Source: SVTX01 sp045542075
GTDB lineage: Bacteria > Bacillota > Clostridia > Oscillospirales > CAG-272
Assembly: GCA_045542075.1 (NCBI GenBank)
Contig: JAZQKI010000024.1
Location: forward strand, 1-60,707
Direction of reading: 5' to 3'
DNA length: 60,707 nucleotides
In this document: positions 25,464-34,969 of the stretch, piece by piece
How positions within the stretch are numbered: the first letter of the stretch is position 1
How the letters are laid out: each line of letters starts with the position of its first letter
The notes under the pieces: model-generated
Told to the model about the DNA's origin: nothing
What the model saw: the letters and a program-made list of their open reading frames with translations, nothing else
The model's database searches: none
Made by a program: the position numbers and the translations under genes

Positions 25464-26336
25464 ATGGCAAAGTTAAGAACAAGAAGACATAAGGTCGTGC
25501 TTGCCCGTTCCGCGGGCGGCGACGCAGGTATTACAATATTGCTCGTCCTCCTTGGAGCATTTATGTTCCTGCCTATGGTATACGTTGTGGCACAGTCTCT
25601 CAAGCCTCTTGACGAGCTGTGGATGTATCCTCCTAAATTTATCGTTATGAAACCGGGTCTTCAGAATTACAAGGCTCTGTTCTCACTTATGAATATCTCT
25701 TGGGTTCCTTTCTCAAGATATATTTTCAACACAGTATTCACATCTGTTGCGGGAACGTTTGGACATTTGTTCATCGCGTCTCTTGCGGCGTACACAATGG
25801 CGAAGATAAAGTTCCCGGGCGGACAGGCAATGTTCTCCTTCGTACAGCTCTCGCTTATGTTTAACGCTACCGTAACGGCTATAACTTCATTTATTATAAT
25901 GTCTATATTCGGCATGCTGGATACGCAATGGGCGATCATAGTTCCCGCGTGGGGATCAACGCTCGGCCTGTATCTTATGAAGCAGTTTATGGACACAAAC
26001 GTTCCCGATACCGTCCTTGAATCGGCGAGACTTGACGGTGCGGGCGAGCTTCGCACATATTGGATAATAGCGATGCCTATGGTTAAGCCCGCTTGGCTTA
26101 CACTTATAGTTTACTCCTTCCAGGCACTCTGGAATCAGGGCGCGTCCAGCTATATCCATTCTGAGCAGCTCAAATCCTTTAACTATGCGATAGGACAGAT
26201 CACCGCGGGCGGTATCAAGCGTGCGGGCGCATCTGCGGCGGCTCAGGTCGTAATGATGCTGGTTCCTATTCTCGTATTCGTTATCACTCAGTCTAACATT
26301 ATTGAAACAATGGGCTCGAGTGGAATGAAAGACTAA
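25464..26336 (+). CDS. ABC sugar transporter permease, MalG/UgpE type
   Basis: 290 aa, six transmembrane helices, EAA loop ESARLDGAGELRTYWIIAMP (about 192-211). It begins one base after the stop of the MalF-type gene, so translation is coupled. The N-terminal basic stretch (RTRRHKVVL) and the first helix GITILLVLLGAFMFLPMVYV are typical. It forms the heterodimeric channel with the preceding permease. Confidence 0.93.
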   Translation: MAKLRTRRHKVVLARSAGGDAGITILLVLLGAFMFLPMVYVVAQSLKPLDELWMYPPKFIVMKPGLQNYKALFSLMNISWVPFSRYIFNTVFTSVAGTFGHLFIASLAAYTMAKIKFPGGQAMFSFVQLSLMFNATVTAITSFIIMSIFGMLDTQWAIIVPAWGSTLGLYLMKQFMDTNVPDTVLESARLDGAGELRTYWIIAMPMVKPAWLTLIVYSFQALWNQGASSYIHSEQLKSFNYAIGQITAGGIKRAGASAAAQVVMMLVPILVFVITQSNIIETMGSSGMKD

Positions 26337-26353
26337 TTTTGGAGGGAAGCATA

Positions 26354-28504
26354 ATGAAAAAAATCACAAAGATTTTGTGTTTAATATTTGCAGTAGTTAT
26401 GGTTGCCTCCTGCTTGGTCGCTATCGCGGGCGCAGGCTCGGCTTATCAGACGTACACGTATTCCATCTCGGGATACCCGCTTCTGTCCCCCGACGCGTAC
26501 ACGCCCGATACTGTCATTGATTCCGCTTATATGGGTCTTGACATACCGCTCAGCGCGGCAAGCGACCTCGAAACAGACGCAAACAATAACGTCTATATTG
26601 CAGATACTAAAAACAACAGAATAGTGTGTCTTGACCGCTATTATAAATTGAAGTTTATAATAAGCACGTTCAAGAACGATCAAGGCGTTCCCGAAACACT
26701 CACAGAGCCGCAGGGCGTGTTCATAACTGATAAAAATATCTGGGTATGTGACACAGGTGCGTCGCGTATAGTAGTGTTTGACCTTGAGGGTAATTTTGAG
26801 CGCATAGTTCAGGCGCCAAAATCTACGCTTTTTGAATCGGGATCTCTTTACACTCCCGTCGCGGTCGCTGTTGACCAGTACGACCGTATATTCGTGGTAT
26901 CCTCCACCACTACCGAGGGTATTATAGTTATGACGGAAACCGGCGAATTCACAGGATTCATCGGCGCGCAGGCGGTAAGCGTTTCCAAGTGGGAGGCTCT
27001 TTGGAAGAAGTTCCAGACTGACGAGCAGAAGGCTACCGAGGCAGAGGAGGTCGCAAGTGAATTCAATAATATCACTGTCGACGCAAACGGATTTATTTAC
27101 GTTACCACGTCTGCCATAAACGAAGGCTCAGTCCAGGCAGCGATAAGAAATAAGGCGGTTGACGGCACTTATCTTCCCGTTAAGATGCTTAACACAAACG
27201 GCGAGGAAATAATGAAGCGTAACGGCTTCTGGCCTCCCGCGGGTGAGATCAACTTCGCCGCTATGGGATTCAGCGACAAGGATATCGTTGGTACGTCCAC
27301 AGTCGTTGACGTAGCAATAGGCGAGGAGGGCACGTGGTCCATAATCGACCAGAAGCGTTCCAAGATATATACCTACGATGATAACGGAAGCCTCTTGTTT
27401 GCCTTTGGCGACATAGGTAATATGACCGGAAATATAATGAAGAACGGTCTTAAGGCTATCACATATCAGGATTCCAAGATGCTTGTGCTTGATAACCAGG
27501 CGTCAAAGATCGTCGTATATAAGAGAACCGAGTACGGAAATATTCTTATAGACGCGCTTGCGGCGGAAAACGCTCAGGAATTTGATATAGCGATCAACTA
27601 TTGGACTCAGGTGCTCCAGAGAAACTCTAACTTTGACGCCGCATACGTAGGTATCGGTCAGGCAATGCAGAGAAACGGAGAATACGAGGCGTCTCTTGAA
27701 CAGTTCGAGGCTGCTTACGATACGCAAAACTGGTCAAAATCCTTCCAGGAAATAAGAAAAGAGTGGATGTCCAACTACTTTATCCTTCTTATTCTTATAA
27801 TAGTTGCGGTTATCGCGGTATTTGTTCTGTTCTTCAAGTTTGTAGGAAAGGTCAATAAGGAGGCAACTCATTCGGGCAAGAAAAAGACCTTTGGTCAGGA
27901 GCTTGCTTACGGATTCTACGTTATGTTGCATCCGTTTGACGGATTCTGGGACCTCAAGCACGAAAAGAGAGGATCGCTTCGCGCCTCGCTGGTGTACATT
28001 GTAATTACGGTACTTGCGTTCTACTACCAGATAATCGGTTCGGGTTATCTTTCTAACCCCACCGGAGCATACTCGTCCGTATGGATGCAGCTGCTCAGCG
28101 TGCTTGTTCCGTTATTGCTGTTCGTAATTGCGAACTGGTGTCTTACGACACTGTTTGAAGGAGAGGGAAGCCTCAAGGACATCTTTATAGCTTGTTCTTA
28201 CAGCTTGGTACCGTTGCCCCTGCTTCTTATTCCTTCCACTATTTACGCAAACGTGGCAACAGAGCCCGAGCTTGATATAGTAAAGATGTTCTATATCCTG
28301 GCGCTGGTATGGGTTGGCTTGCTTCTGTTCTGCGGAACAATGGTCACCCACGATTATAGCTTGGGTAAAAACTTTATCACAGTAATTGGAACCATTGTCG
28401 GAATGGTATTCATTATGTTTATCGCGATCCTGTTCTCAACTCTCGTAGGAAAGATGGTAGGTCTGATTACGGATATTATAACAGAGATAAGATTCAGATT
28501 GTAA
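26354..28504 (+). CDS. NHL-propeller / TPR / Yip1-domain membrane protein
   Basis: ATG at 26354 with GGAGGG is chosen over an in-frame TTG 15 bp earlier. 716 aa: signal peptide (1-27), then an NHL-type beta-propeller (about 60-390) with repeats such as DANNNVYIADTKNNRIVCLD and LTEPQGVFITDKNIWVCDTG. A TPR-like helical pair follows (about 400-450, YEASLEQFEAAYDTQNW). After it come one transmembrane helix (about 465-490) and a Yip1-like multi-helix membrane domain (about 515-716). The propeller and TPR would face outward and the Yip1 domain sits in the membrane. It is embedded between two permease pairs in one operon. A scaffold or sensor linking the surface proteins with the transporter is my inference; no enzymatic residues are apparent. 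Confidence 0.8.
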   Translation: MKKITKILCLIFAVVMVASCLVAIAGAGSAYQTYTYSISGYPLLSPDAYTPDTVIDSAYMGLDIPLSAASDLETDANNNVYIADTKNNRIVCLDRYYKLKFIISTFKNDQGVPETLTEPQGVFITDKNIWVCDTGASRIVVFDLEGNFERIVQAPKSTLFESGSLYTPVAVAVDQYDRIFVVSSTTTEGIIVMTETGEFTGFIGAQAVSVSKWEALWKKFQTDEQKATEAEEVASEFNNITVDANGFIYVTTSAINEGSVQAAIRNKAVDGTYLPVKMLNTNGEEIMKRNGFWPPAGEINFAAMGFSDKDIVGTSTVVDVAIGEEGTWSIIDQKRSKIYTYDDNGSLLFAFGDIGNMTGNIMKNGLKAITYQDSKMLVLDNQASKIVVYKRTEYGNILIDALAAENAQEFDIAINYWTQVLQRNSNFDAAYVGIGQAMQRNGEYEASLEQFEAAYDTQNWSKSFQEIRKEWMSNYFILLILIIVAVIAVFVLFFKFVGKVNKEATHSGKKKTFGQELAYGFYVMLHPFDGFWDLKHEKRGSLRASLVYIVITVLAFYYQIIGSGYLSNPTGAYSSVWMQLLSVLVPLLLFVIANWCLTTLFEGEGSLKDIFIACSYSLVPLPLLLIPSTIYANVATEPELDIVKMFYILALVWVGLLLFCGTMVTHDYSLGKNFITVIGTIVGMVFIMFIAILFSTLVGKMVGLITDIITEIRFRL

Positions 28505-28525
28505 ATTACAGATAGGAGATGCACA

Positions 28526-31500
28526 ATGAAAAAATTTAATAAAATAATATCGTTGCTCTTGGCTGTAATGATGCTGATCGGTTCTTTAACTACCGTTTTT
28601 GCAATAAACGTATCTGCTGAGGAGGCCGATACGGACACCGATACAGATACGAATATAAAAGAGGACGATTCTGTAAACATTATTGTCACAAAAACCCCCG
28701 AGGATTACACCGAAAAGATTTATGCTACCGAAGACGAAAAGCTCGCAACAATGAAGCTCGCATTCCGTAACCACGGATACGAGATTTACGTTGACGATTA
28801 CAGCGGCGAGGTTGTGATAGTAAATCTTGCTACTGGTGAAAAGCTCTTTACAAACCCCTGGGACGTTGCGGCGGATAAGTCGTCAAACAGCACGACTGAC
28901 GATTCCACATCGGGTAGTATAAAGGAAAGCCTCCTGTCCCAGATAGAGCTTACGTTCACGGATATTACAGGCCACACATACACGTACACAAGCTTCCGTA
29001 TGGCATCCCAGAAGAATCAGGTTGTCGTTAAGAATATTAAAAACGGTATCCGTGTGGAGTACACGATCGGACGTGAGCAGGCAAAGCTGCTTGTTCCTCA
29101 TTCCATAGAGCCCGATCGATTCAATAAGCTCATCAAAGAGGATATTATTGAGGGAATGAAGGTCGTATACGGCGAATGGGGCGAATGGTATGCCAACCAG
29201 TTCCTTGTATACTACCAGCCCGTTTCCAGATACGAGATAAACCTCGAGACCGGAGAATTTGTCCTTGATGAAAACGGTGAAAGGACTGAAAAGTCTGATA
29301 CTGAAAAGAAGAAGCTTTTTGAAGATTTCCCCGCGCTCAAGGAGATAGACGTAATATACGTTCTTGACCAGGAGATCTCCCAGGCTGAGCTTATCAAGCT
29401 TGAGCAAAGCATTAAAACCCATTGCCCCGATTACTCGTACGAGGAGCTTGACTACGACCACGAGAGAACAAAATACGAGGCATTGGATGAAAACTCCCCC
29501 GTGTTTAAGATGGCTCTTGAATACACCATTGACGAGCAGGGTCTTACTGTAAGACTTCCCGCAAACGGTATGCGTTTCAACGAGTCGCTCTACACTCTTA
29601 ATTCCCTTGTAGTTCTCCCTTACATGGGAGCGGGAAGCAACTGGTGCGAGGGATATAACTTCATGCCTGACGGTTCAGGCGCGATTTACGAGTTTGACTC
29701 GGCAGACGTTTCTACCACACCTGTAAACGTATATAACCAGGTTTACGGTAATGATTTTGCATACCACGAGCTTATGGGAACTTATGAAAAGACCATAAGA
29801 TACCCCGTATTCGGTACGGTTGAGAACTCCAAGGAATACAAGATCACGACCAAGACTCTTCAGGACGAAGTAGTCACATTTATTGACGGAAGTATATACG
29901 ATAGAGTCAAGAGTTATGATCCTACTGCGGAAAACTCCAGATATCAGAACCTGTACGAATTGTACGGAAGTCTTCTGAACAGCAACGGCACTATCGAAGT
30001 AACTGAGAAGAAGAGCGGATTCCTCGCTATTGTTGAAGAGGGTGACGCGCTTACTATGATAGCGTCCTACCACGGAGGAAACCAGAACGACTACAACTCT
30101 GTCAAGATGCAGTTTACCCCCAGACCCTCTGATACCTACAACCTTCAGGAATCCATTTCCGTATCGGGACTTGGTGAACGTACGGTAGTAAGTGACAGAA
30201 AATATCTTGGAAGCTATAAGATAAGATATATCATGCTTTCTGATGCAGACAAGGCCGCAGAAAACGGAAAGACCGTTTACGATGCGTCCTGGCTCGGTAT
30301 GGCAGCCGCTTACCGTGACTATCTTACAAATAACGGAATTATTCAGCCCTTGTCTGAAAATGACGTAGACGATGATATTCCGCTTTACATTGAGTCCTTC
30401 GGCGCACTTGAGACTGTAGAGAGAATTCTCTCTATCCCTGTGACAAGAATGACTGCACTTACGACCTTTGAGGACGTTATCACGATGTATGACGATCTCT
30501 CAGAGGAAGGAATAACAAATATCAACTTCAAGCTTACGGGATTTGCTAATGGCGGTATGTATTATACCGTTCCCAAGAATCTCAAGTTTGAAAGAGTAGT
30601 AGGAAAAAATAAGGGATTCCAGGCTCTACTTGATTACGCGGCAAGAAAAGAAGCTGCGGGCGAGAATTTCGGAGTGTTCCCGGACTTTGATTTTGCTTAC
30701 ATAATCAACGAAACAAGCTTTGACGGTGTATCCCGCAGCAAGCACGCGTCCAAGACCATAGACGACCGTTATGCAAGCAAGAGAGTTTACAGTGCTACTC
30801 AGCAGAAGTATATAAATTACTACGATCTTGTTATTTCCCCCGCATATTTCGAGGAATTTTATGAAAAGCTTGTTGATAAGTATCTGAAGTACGAAAATCT
30901 TAACGGAATTTCACTTGGTTCGCTCGGTAATGCGCTTAACTCTGACTTTGACGAGGATGAGCCTTACAACCGCGAGGACTCCAAGGAATATACTGTTGAG
31001 GCACTTGAATACATCACAGGCAAGCTTGGTGAGGACGTTGAGATGATGACGTCCGGCGGAAACGCATACACATGGAAGTATGCTGACCATATTCTTGACG
31101 TAGCTCTTGACTCTTCACGTCAGAGCCGTTCCTCCAACGCGGTTCCCTTTATCGGAGTAGTGCTCCACGGTTCTATTCAGTTTGCGGGTGAGCCCCTCAA
31201 TATGGAGGGCGATATGCAGTATGCAATGCTCAAGGCAATTGAAAACGGAGCTTCTCCTTACTTTGTTCTTTCTTACAGAAATACCGACTCTCTTAAGGAG
31301 GATTCGTATCTTAGCAAGTATTACTCCATCAGATACGACATCTGGAAGGACGATCTTGTTTCCACCTATGAAACTCTTAACGAGGCTCTGAGTGACGTAC
31401 AGACAAAGTACATCATAGATCACCAGTTTGTAGAGGGTGAGAGAATCCCCGATATCGATGAGATAGAGGCAGATATTCTTGATGCTATCAAGGATTACGT

Positions 31501-32638
31501 TGATACTAAGAACAATCTTGAGGAAAATGAGCTCAAGGAGCTTGAGCTTTCGTTTATTCGCGCAAGAGAAGAAGGACGTATAGCTGAAGCATACGTAATT
31601 GAAAGCGTAATTAAAGCGGCTCAGAAATACATCTCTCTTGAGAACAGCTACATACAGCTTCAGGAAGCGCTTGAGGTTTGGAAGGAATCCCGTGACGAGG
31701 ATGACTGGGAGGACGTTCATTTCGCGTTTATTTCCCTGTGCGGAGCAACGTACAGAGATCTGAAGAAGATCGTAGCCGATGTTGAGGATTATGTTGAAAG
31801 CACAGAGGCTGCTATAAAGGTTATCGAGGATGATGAACGCGGAACTGATTATATACTCAATGAAGCAAAGGATCATCACGCAGTCGTTCGCGGATACTTC
31901 GAAAACAATAGACTTGTCCGCAAATCAGTATATAAGATCAATGGAAGAGAAGTAACACTCCTTCCTCAGAGTGAATGGATAGAAAGTAAGCCTACTTATG
32001 CTTACGGATTCGTTGAGAGCCCCACTAACGGAATCGAAGGTGGTTATCTGTACGCTGTAGGAAGCGCACACCAGGGATATTCTATCGGTGAGCTTAATGA
32101 GTTCGGCGGTCTTAATACTATATCCTACGTCAGCGGTATTGACGAGGTACTCGAAGGCGAAAAAATAGACCTTGATGAGTTTGACGTATATATCGAAGGC
32201 GAAATTTCAAAGCAGAAGAACCTTACGGTTTATAAGGCTGTCACTGAAAGCGGTGAAGAGGTTTATTACTCTAAGGTCAGCGGATACAATGTATATTATG
32301 AGTATCAGATGTCCTATAAGGATATGCTGGCTTCCTCAACCGAATGGATCGACGAGATTCTTGACTCTATGGCTTCTGAAGAGGAAGCATACGCAAGCCT
32401 TAAGGCTTTGTATGATGAGTCTATGAACTACGGCGGAGTTGGCAGCAACGACGACAAGGTTGACGAGGAAGAGACATCCAAGTATATTGTTGAAAACATT
32501 GTCGTCGTTACGTACGGTGATGAGAGTGGCGCATACAAGCACCTTATCCTTAACTATAACGATTTTGCTGTAAAGGTTAAGTTTAACGGTGCGGAATACA
32601 CTATTTCCGGATACGATTTTGTATCAGTAATAGACTGA
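28526..32638 (+). CDS. Very large secreted protein (DUF5696-like)
   Basis: 1370 aa. The signal peptide ends near FAINVSAEE (about residue 33), with no lipobox and no cell-wall anchor. Acidic DTDTDTDT follows, then a beta-rich N-terminal part. The central part (about 600-970) reads like a barrel fold: LYIESFGALETVERILSIPV, NINFKLTGFANGG, FGVFPDFDFAYI, GISLGSLGNALNSDF, EMMTSGGNAYTW, FIGVVLHGSIQFAGEPLN. A helical, Glu/Lys-rich stretch (about 1000-1130) and a beta-rich end follow. In memory this resembles Firmicutes proteins annotated DUF5696, which neighbour sugar transporters. A glycoside hydrolase-like role on the imported glycan is plausible, and conserved Asp/Glu in the barrel strands could be catalytic, but this is inference. 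Confidence 0.75.
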   Translation: MKKFNKIISLLLAVMMLIGSLTTVFAINVSAEEADTDTDTDTNIKEDDSVNIIVTKTPEDYTEKIYATEDEKLATMKLAFRNHGYEIYVDDYSGEVVIVNLATGEKLFTNPWDVAADKSSNSTTDDSTSGSIKESLLSQIELTFTDITGHTYTYTSFRMASQKNQVVVKNIKNGIRVEYTIGREQAKLLVPHSIEPDRFNKLIKEDIIEGMKVVYGEWGEWYANQFLVYYQPVSRYEINLETGEFVLDENGERTEKSDTEKKKLFEDFPALKEIDVIYVLDQEISQAELIKLEQSIKTHCPDYSYEELDYDHERTKYEALDENSPVFKMALEYTIDEQGLTVRLPANGMRFNESLYTLNSLVVLPYMGAGSNWCEGYNFMPDGSGAIYEFDSADVSTTPVNVYNQVYGNDFAYHELMGTYEKTIRYPVFGTVENSKEYKITTKTLQDEVVTFIDGSIYDRVKSYDPTAENSRYQNLYELYGSLLNSNGTIEVTEKKSGFLAIVEEGDALTMIASYHGGNQNDYNSVKMQFTPRPSDTYNLQESISVSGLGERTVVSDRKYLGSYKIRYIMLSDADKAAENGKTVYDASWLGMAAAYRDYLTNNGIIQPLSENDVDDDIPLYIESFGALETVERILSIPVTRMTALTTFEDVITMYDDLSEEGITNINFKLTGFANGGMYYTVPKNLKFERVVGKNKGFQALLDYAARKEAAGENFGVFPDFDFAYIINETSFDGVSRSKHASKTIDDRYASKRVYSATQQKYINYYDLVISPAYFEEFYEKLVDKYLKYENLNGISLGSLGNALNSDFDEDEPYNREDSKEYTVEALEYITGKLGEDVEMMTSGGNAYTWKYADHILDVALDSSRQSRSSNAVPFIGVVLHGSIQFAGEPLNMEGDMQYAMLKAIENGASPYFVLSYRNTDSLKEDSYLSKYYSIRYDIWKDDLVSTYETLNEALSDVQTKYIIDHQFVEGERIPDIDEIEADILDAIKDYVDTKNNLEENELKELELSFIRAREEGRIAEAYVIESVIKAAQKYISLENSYIQLQEALEVWKESRDEDDWEDVHFAFISLCGATYRDLKKIVADVEDYVESTEAAIKVIEDDERGTDYILNEAKDHHAVVRGYFENNRLVRKSVYKINGREVTLLPQSEWIESKPTYAYGFVESPTNGIEGGYLYAVGSAHQGYSIGELNEFGGLNTISYVSGIDEVLEGEKIDLDEFDVYIEGEISKQKNLTVYKAVTESGEEVYYSKVSGYNVYYEYQMSYKDMLASSTEWIDEILDSMASEEEAYASLKALYDESMNYGGVGSNDDKVDEEETSKYIVENIVVVTYGDESGAYKHLILNYNDFAVKVKFNGAEYTISGYDFVSVID

Positions 32639-32658
32639 GAAAGGAGGTATAAATAATT

Positions 32659-33612
32659 ATGACAGGCGAAATTGCAGTAAAGAAGCAAAAAGCTCCTAAA
32701 AAAAGAAAGATCGCTTCTCTGGACAAAAGAAAAGCCAGAGTGGGATGGTTATTTGTACTTCCGTTCGTAGTAGGACTTATCTGTATTTACTTTCCTATTA
32801 TCAAGGACTCTATATGGTACAGCTTTAATCACCTTGAAATAATCCCTACGGGTGGATTTACACTTGAGTTTGTCGGAATTAAAAACTACCATGATGCGCT
32901 CTTTAACAGTACGGACTTTATCCGTACGCTTATAACGGGTATAGGAGAGCTTATAATCGATATTCCCGCGATCCTTTTGTTCTCGCTGTTTATGGCAGTT
33001 CTTCTTAACCAGAAGATGGTAGGACGAGGAGCGTTCCGTGCAATATTCTTCCTCCCCGTTATTTTGGCAACAGGCTTTATGACCTCGTTGGGTCTTATGG
33101 ACACTCTTGGCGGCACGATGACCGGCGGTATAGACGACGGATCGGGCGGAAGCGCAACAAACGAGATAGTTTCCGCTTTGGACCTCCAGGTTTTGTTCTC
33201 AAACATGAAGGTCGGTACAGATCTTGTTAAGTACGTTGTACAGATGATCAACAAGATATACTCGATAGTTAACCGTTCGGGTGTACAGATGCTTATATTC
33301 CTTTCGGGTCTGCAGTCTATTTCCCCCGCGATTTACGAGGCTTGTAAGATAGACGGTGCGAGCGGATGGGAGACCTTCTGGAAGATAACCCTTCCGATGA
33401 TAAGCCCTATGATCCTTGTTAACGCGGTATACACGGTAATTGACGCGTTTACGATAGAGTCAAACACTGTAATGCTGTACATTCAGTCCAGCAACATGGG
33501 TGACGATATACGAGGCGCGATGTCGTGGATATACTTCCTGATAGTAATACTTATGATAGCCATAGTCGCCGGTATTATGTCTATGTTCGTATTCTATCAG
33601 AGAAGAGACTAA
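32659..33612 (+). CDS. Second MalF/UgpA-type ABC permease
   Basis: 317 aa with a basic N-tail and about six helices. The EAA loop reads YEACKIDGASGWETFWKITL with a following P (about 226-246). It starts VGWLFVLPFVVGLICIYFPI. AAGGAGGTAT precedes the ATG 20 bp after the giant secreted protein. It differs clearly from the first MalF-type permease in the same operon, so it belongs to a second transporter or forms mixed channels. Confidence 0.92.
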   Translation: MTGEIAVKKQKAPKKRKIASLDKRKARVGWLFVLPFVVGLICIYFPIIKDSIWYSFNHLEIIPTGGFTLEFVGIKNYHDALFNSTDFIRTLITGIGELIIDIPAILLFSLFMAVLLNQKMVGRGAFRAIFFLPVILATGFMTSLGLMDTLGGTMTGGIDDGSGGSATNEIVSALDLQVLFSNMKVGTDLVKYVVQMINKIYSIVNRSGVQMLIFLSGLQSISPAIYEACKIDGASGWETFWKITLPMISPMILVNAVYTVIDAFTIESNTVMLYIQSSNMGDDIRGAMSWIYFLIVILMIAIVAGIMSMFVFYQRRD

Positions 33613-33630
33613 TAGGGAGGAGGTAGAATT

Positions 33631-34773
33631 ATGGATTCCAATAAAAATGTTTCCGGTACTAAAATACTCAAGGAATCAAAGAGAAAGATCAAGGCTGATT
33701 TTGAGCGTACTCCCTTAAAGGAAAGACTCAAGGCAAAGTTTTTGAACTACTACTTCCTTCAGAACGTCGTATTTAAGCTGTTCAGATTCGTATTTCTTTT
33801 GGGAATTGCATACGTTGTACTTTATCCCTTCTTCACACAGATTGCGGGTTCGTTTATGTCTCCCGAGGACTTTTTGGACGTAACGGTACAGATAATCCCC
33901 AAGAACTTTACACTTGATACGTATAAAGCGATCTGGACTGACCTGGGGTATCTGAATGCGTTCAAGAATACGTTTATACTGTCGATAGTATGCGCGATCC
34001 TTCAGACACTTTCCTGCTGTCTTATTGCGTACGGACTTGCAAAGTACAAGTTCAAGGGAAACAAGCTCTTGTTCCTTTTGGTCGTACTTACCATGGTAAT
34101 TCCTCACAAGACCGTTCAGTTCTCGCTTGAAATGGCGTTCAGATATTTCGACATTTTCGGAATATTGAAGTTGCTTAGCGGCGGCGCCAGCATAGGCGTT
34201 GAGTCAATAGACCAGGTGCTTGCGAATATTTCGGTATTTAATTCAGAATCGAGCAATGAGATTATTCGTCAGATAGCAAGAGAAGGCTCTATAAACCTTA
34301 AGAATACCTTCTGGCCCATGATTATTTTGTCAGTAACGGGACTTGCGTTCAAGAACGGACTTTACATATTTATGCTTCGTCAGTTCTTCCGCGGAATTCC
34401 CGACTCGCTTGAGGAATCTGCGTATATTGACGGTTCGGGTGATTTCAGGACCTTCTTCCAGATCATTCTTCCTATGTCGGTCCCCATGCTGATAACAGTA
34501 TTCTTGTTCTCGTTCTGCTGGCAGTGGACAGACCAATTCTACGTTGGATTGTTCTTCGATCAGGACACCACCCCCATGCTTTCCAAGCTGTATCAGGATA
34601 TCCCCAACGATATTGTCAGCTTGACGTACGAGTACGAGGGTCAGGCGCTATACGTGCCCGCGATACGAAATACTTGCGGTATCATGGTAATCTTCCCGCT
34701 TGTTATTCTTTACGCATTCCTGCAGAGATACCTCGTGGAAGGCATCGAGCGTTCCGGTCTTACAGCCGAATAA
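33631..34773 (+). CDS. Second MalG/UgpE-type ABC permease, enlarged
   Basis: 380 aa, about 90 longer than the first MalG-type protein. The excess is a ~40-residue basic N-terminal extension and an insertion between helices at about 185-230, including GGASIGVESIDQVLANISVF. The EAA loop is EESAYIDGSGDFRTFFQIIL with a following P (about 262-282). GGGAGGAGG precedes the ATG, 18 bp after the partner permease. It is the last gene of the operon; no ATPase follows. Confidence 0.9.
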   Translation: MDSNKNVSGTKILKESKRKIKADFERTPLKERLKAKFLNYYFLQNVVFKLFRFVFLLGIAYVVLYPFFTQIAGSFMSPEDFLDVTVQIIPKNFTLDTYKAIWTDLGYLNAFKNTFILSIVCAILQTLSCCLIAYGLAKYKFKGNKLLFLLVVLTMVIPHKTVQFSLEMAFRYFDIFGILKLLSGGASIGVESIDQVLANISVFNSESSNEIIRQIAREGSINLKNTFWPMIILSVTGLAFKNGLYIFMLRQFFRGIPDSLEESAYIDGSGDFRTFFQIILPMSVPMLITVFLFSFCWQWTDQFYVGLFFDQDTTPMLSKLYQDIPNDIVSLTYEYEGQALYVPAIRNTCGIMVIFPLVILYAFLQRYLVEGIERSGLTAE

Positions 34774-34785
34774 AAAAATTTTTTC

Positions 34786-34895
34786 CAATACTTCGTCTCT
34801 CTACGCAAGCGTAGCTTGCTGTCCTCGACAGTGGCTTGACTTGCATAAGTATGTGCTTGGTTGTTTGAGATGCGCCTTGTCTTGAAAAAAATTCA
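34786..34895 (+). repeat. Dispersed structured repeat, copy A
   Basis: It begins CAATACTTCGTC, continues with hairpin CTACGC-AA-GCGTAG, then GCTTG, then hairpin CTGTC-CTC-GACAG, and ends GCGCCTTGTCTTGAAAAAAATT. Copies B (37033-37138) and C (60153-60262) share the framework while the hairpin arms change sequence. It lies between the last permease stop and the convergent sigE terminator. Confidence 0.6.
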
Positions 34896-34938
34896 CTCCA
34901 AATATTGTGCTGCTCACGATGAGAGTTGCACAAAAGCT

Positions 34939-34966
34939 ACGGCGGGGTTGCTTGCAACACCGCCGT
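34939..34966. terminator. Bidirectional terminator between permease operon and sigE
   Basis: ACGGCGG pairs with CCGCCGT with an inner GTTGC/GCAAC helix (34939-34966). T-rich tracts lie on the plus side; the minus side continues AGCTTTTG. Confidence 0.8.
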
Positions 34967-34969
34967 TTA

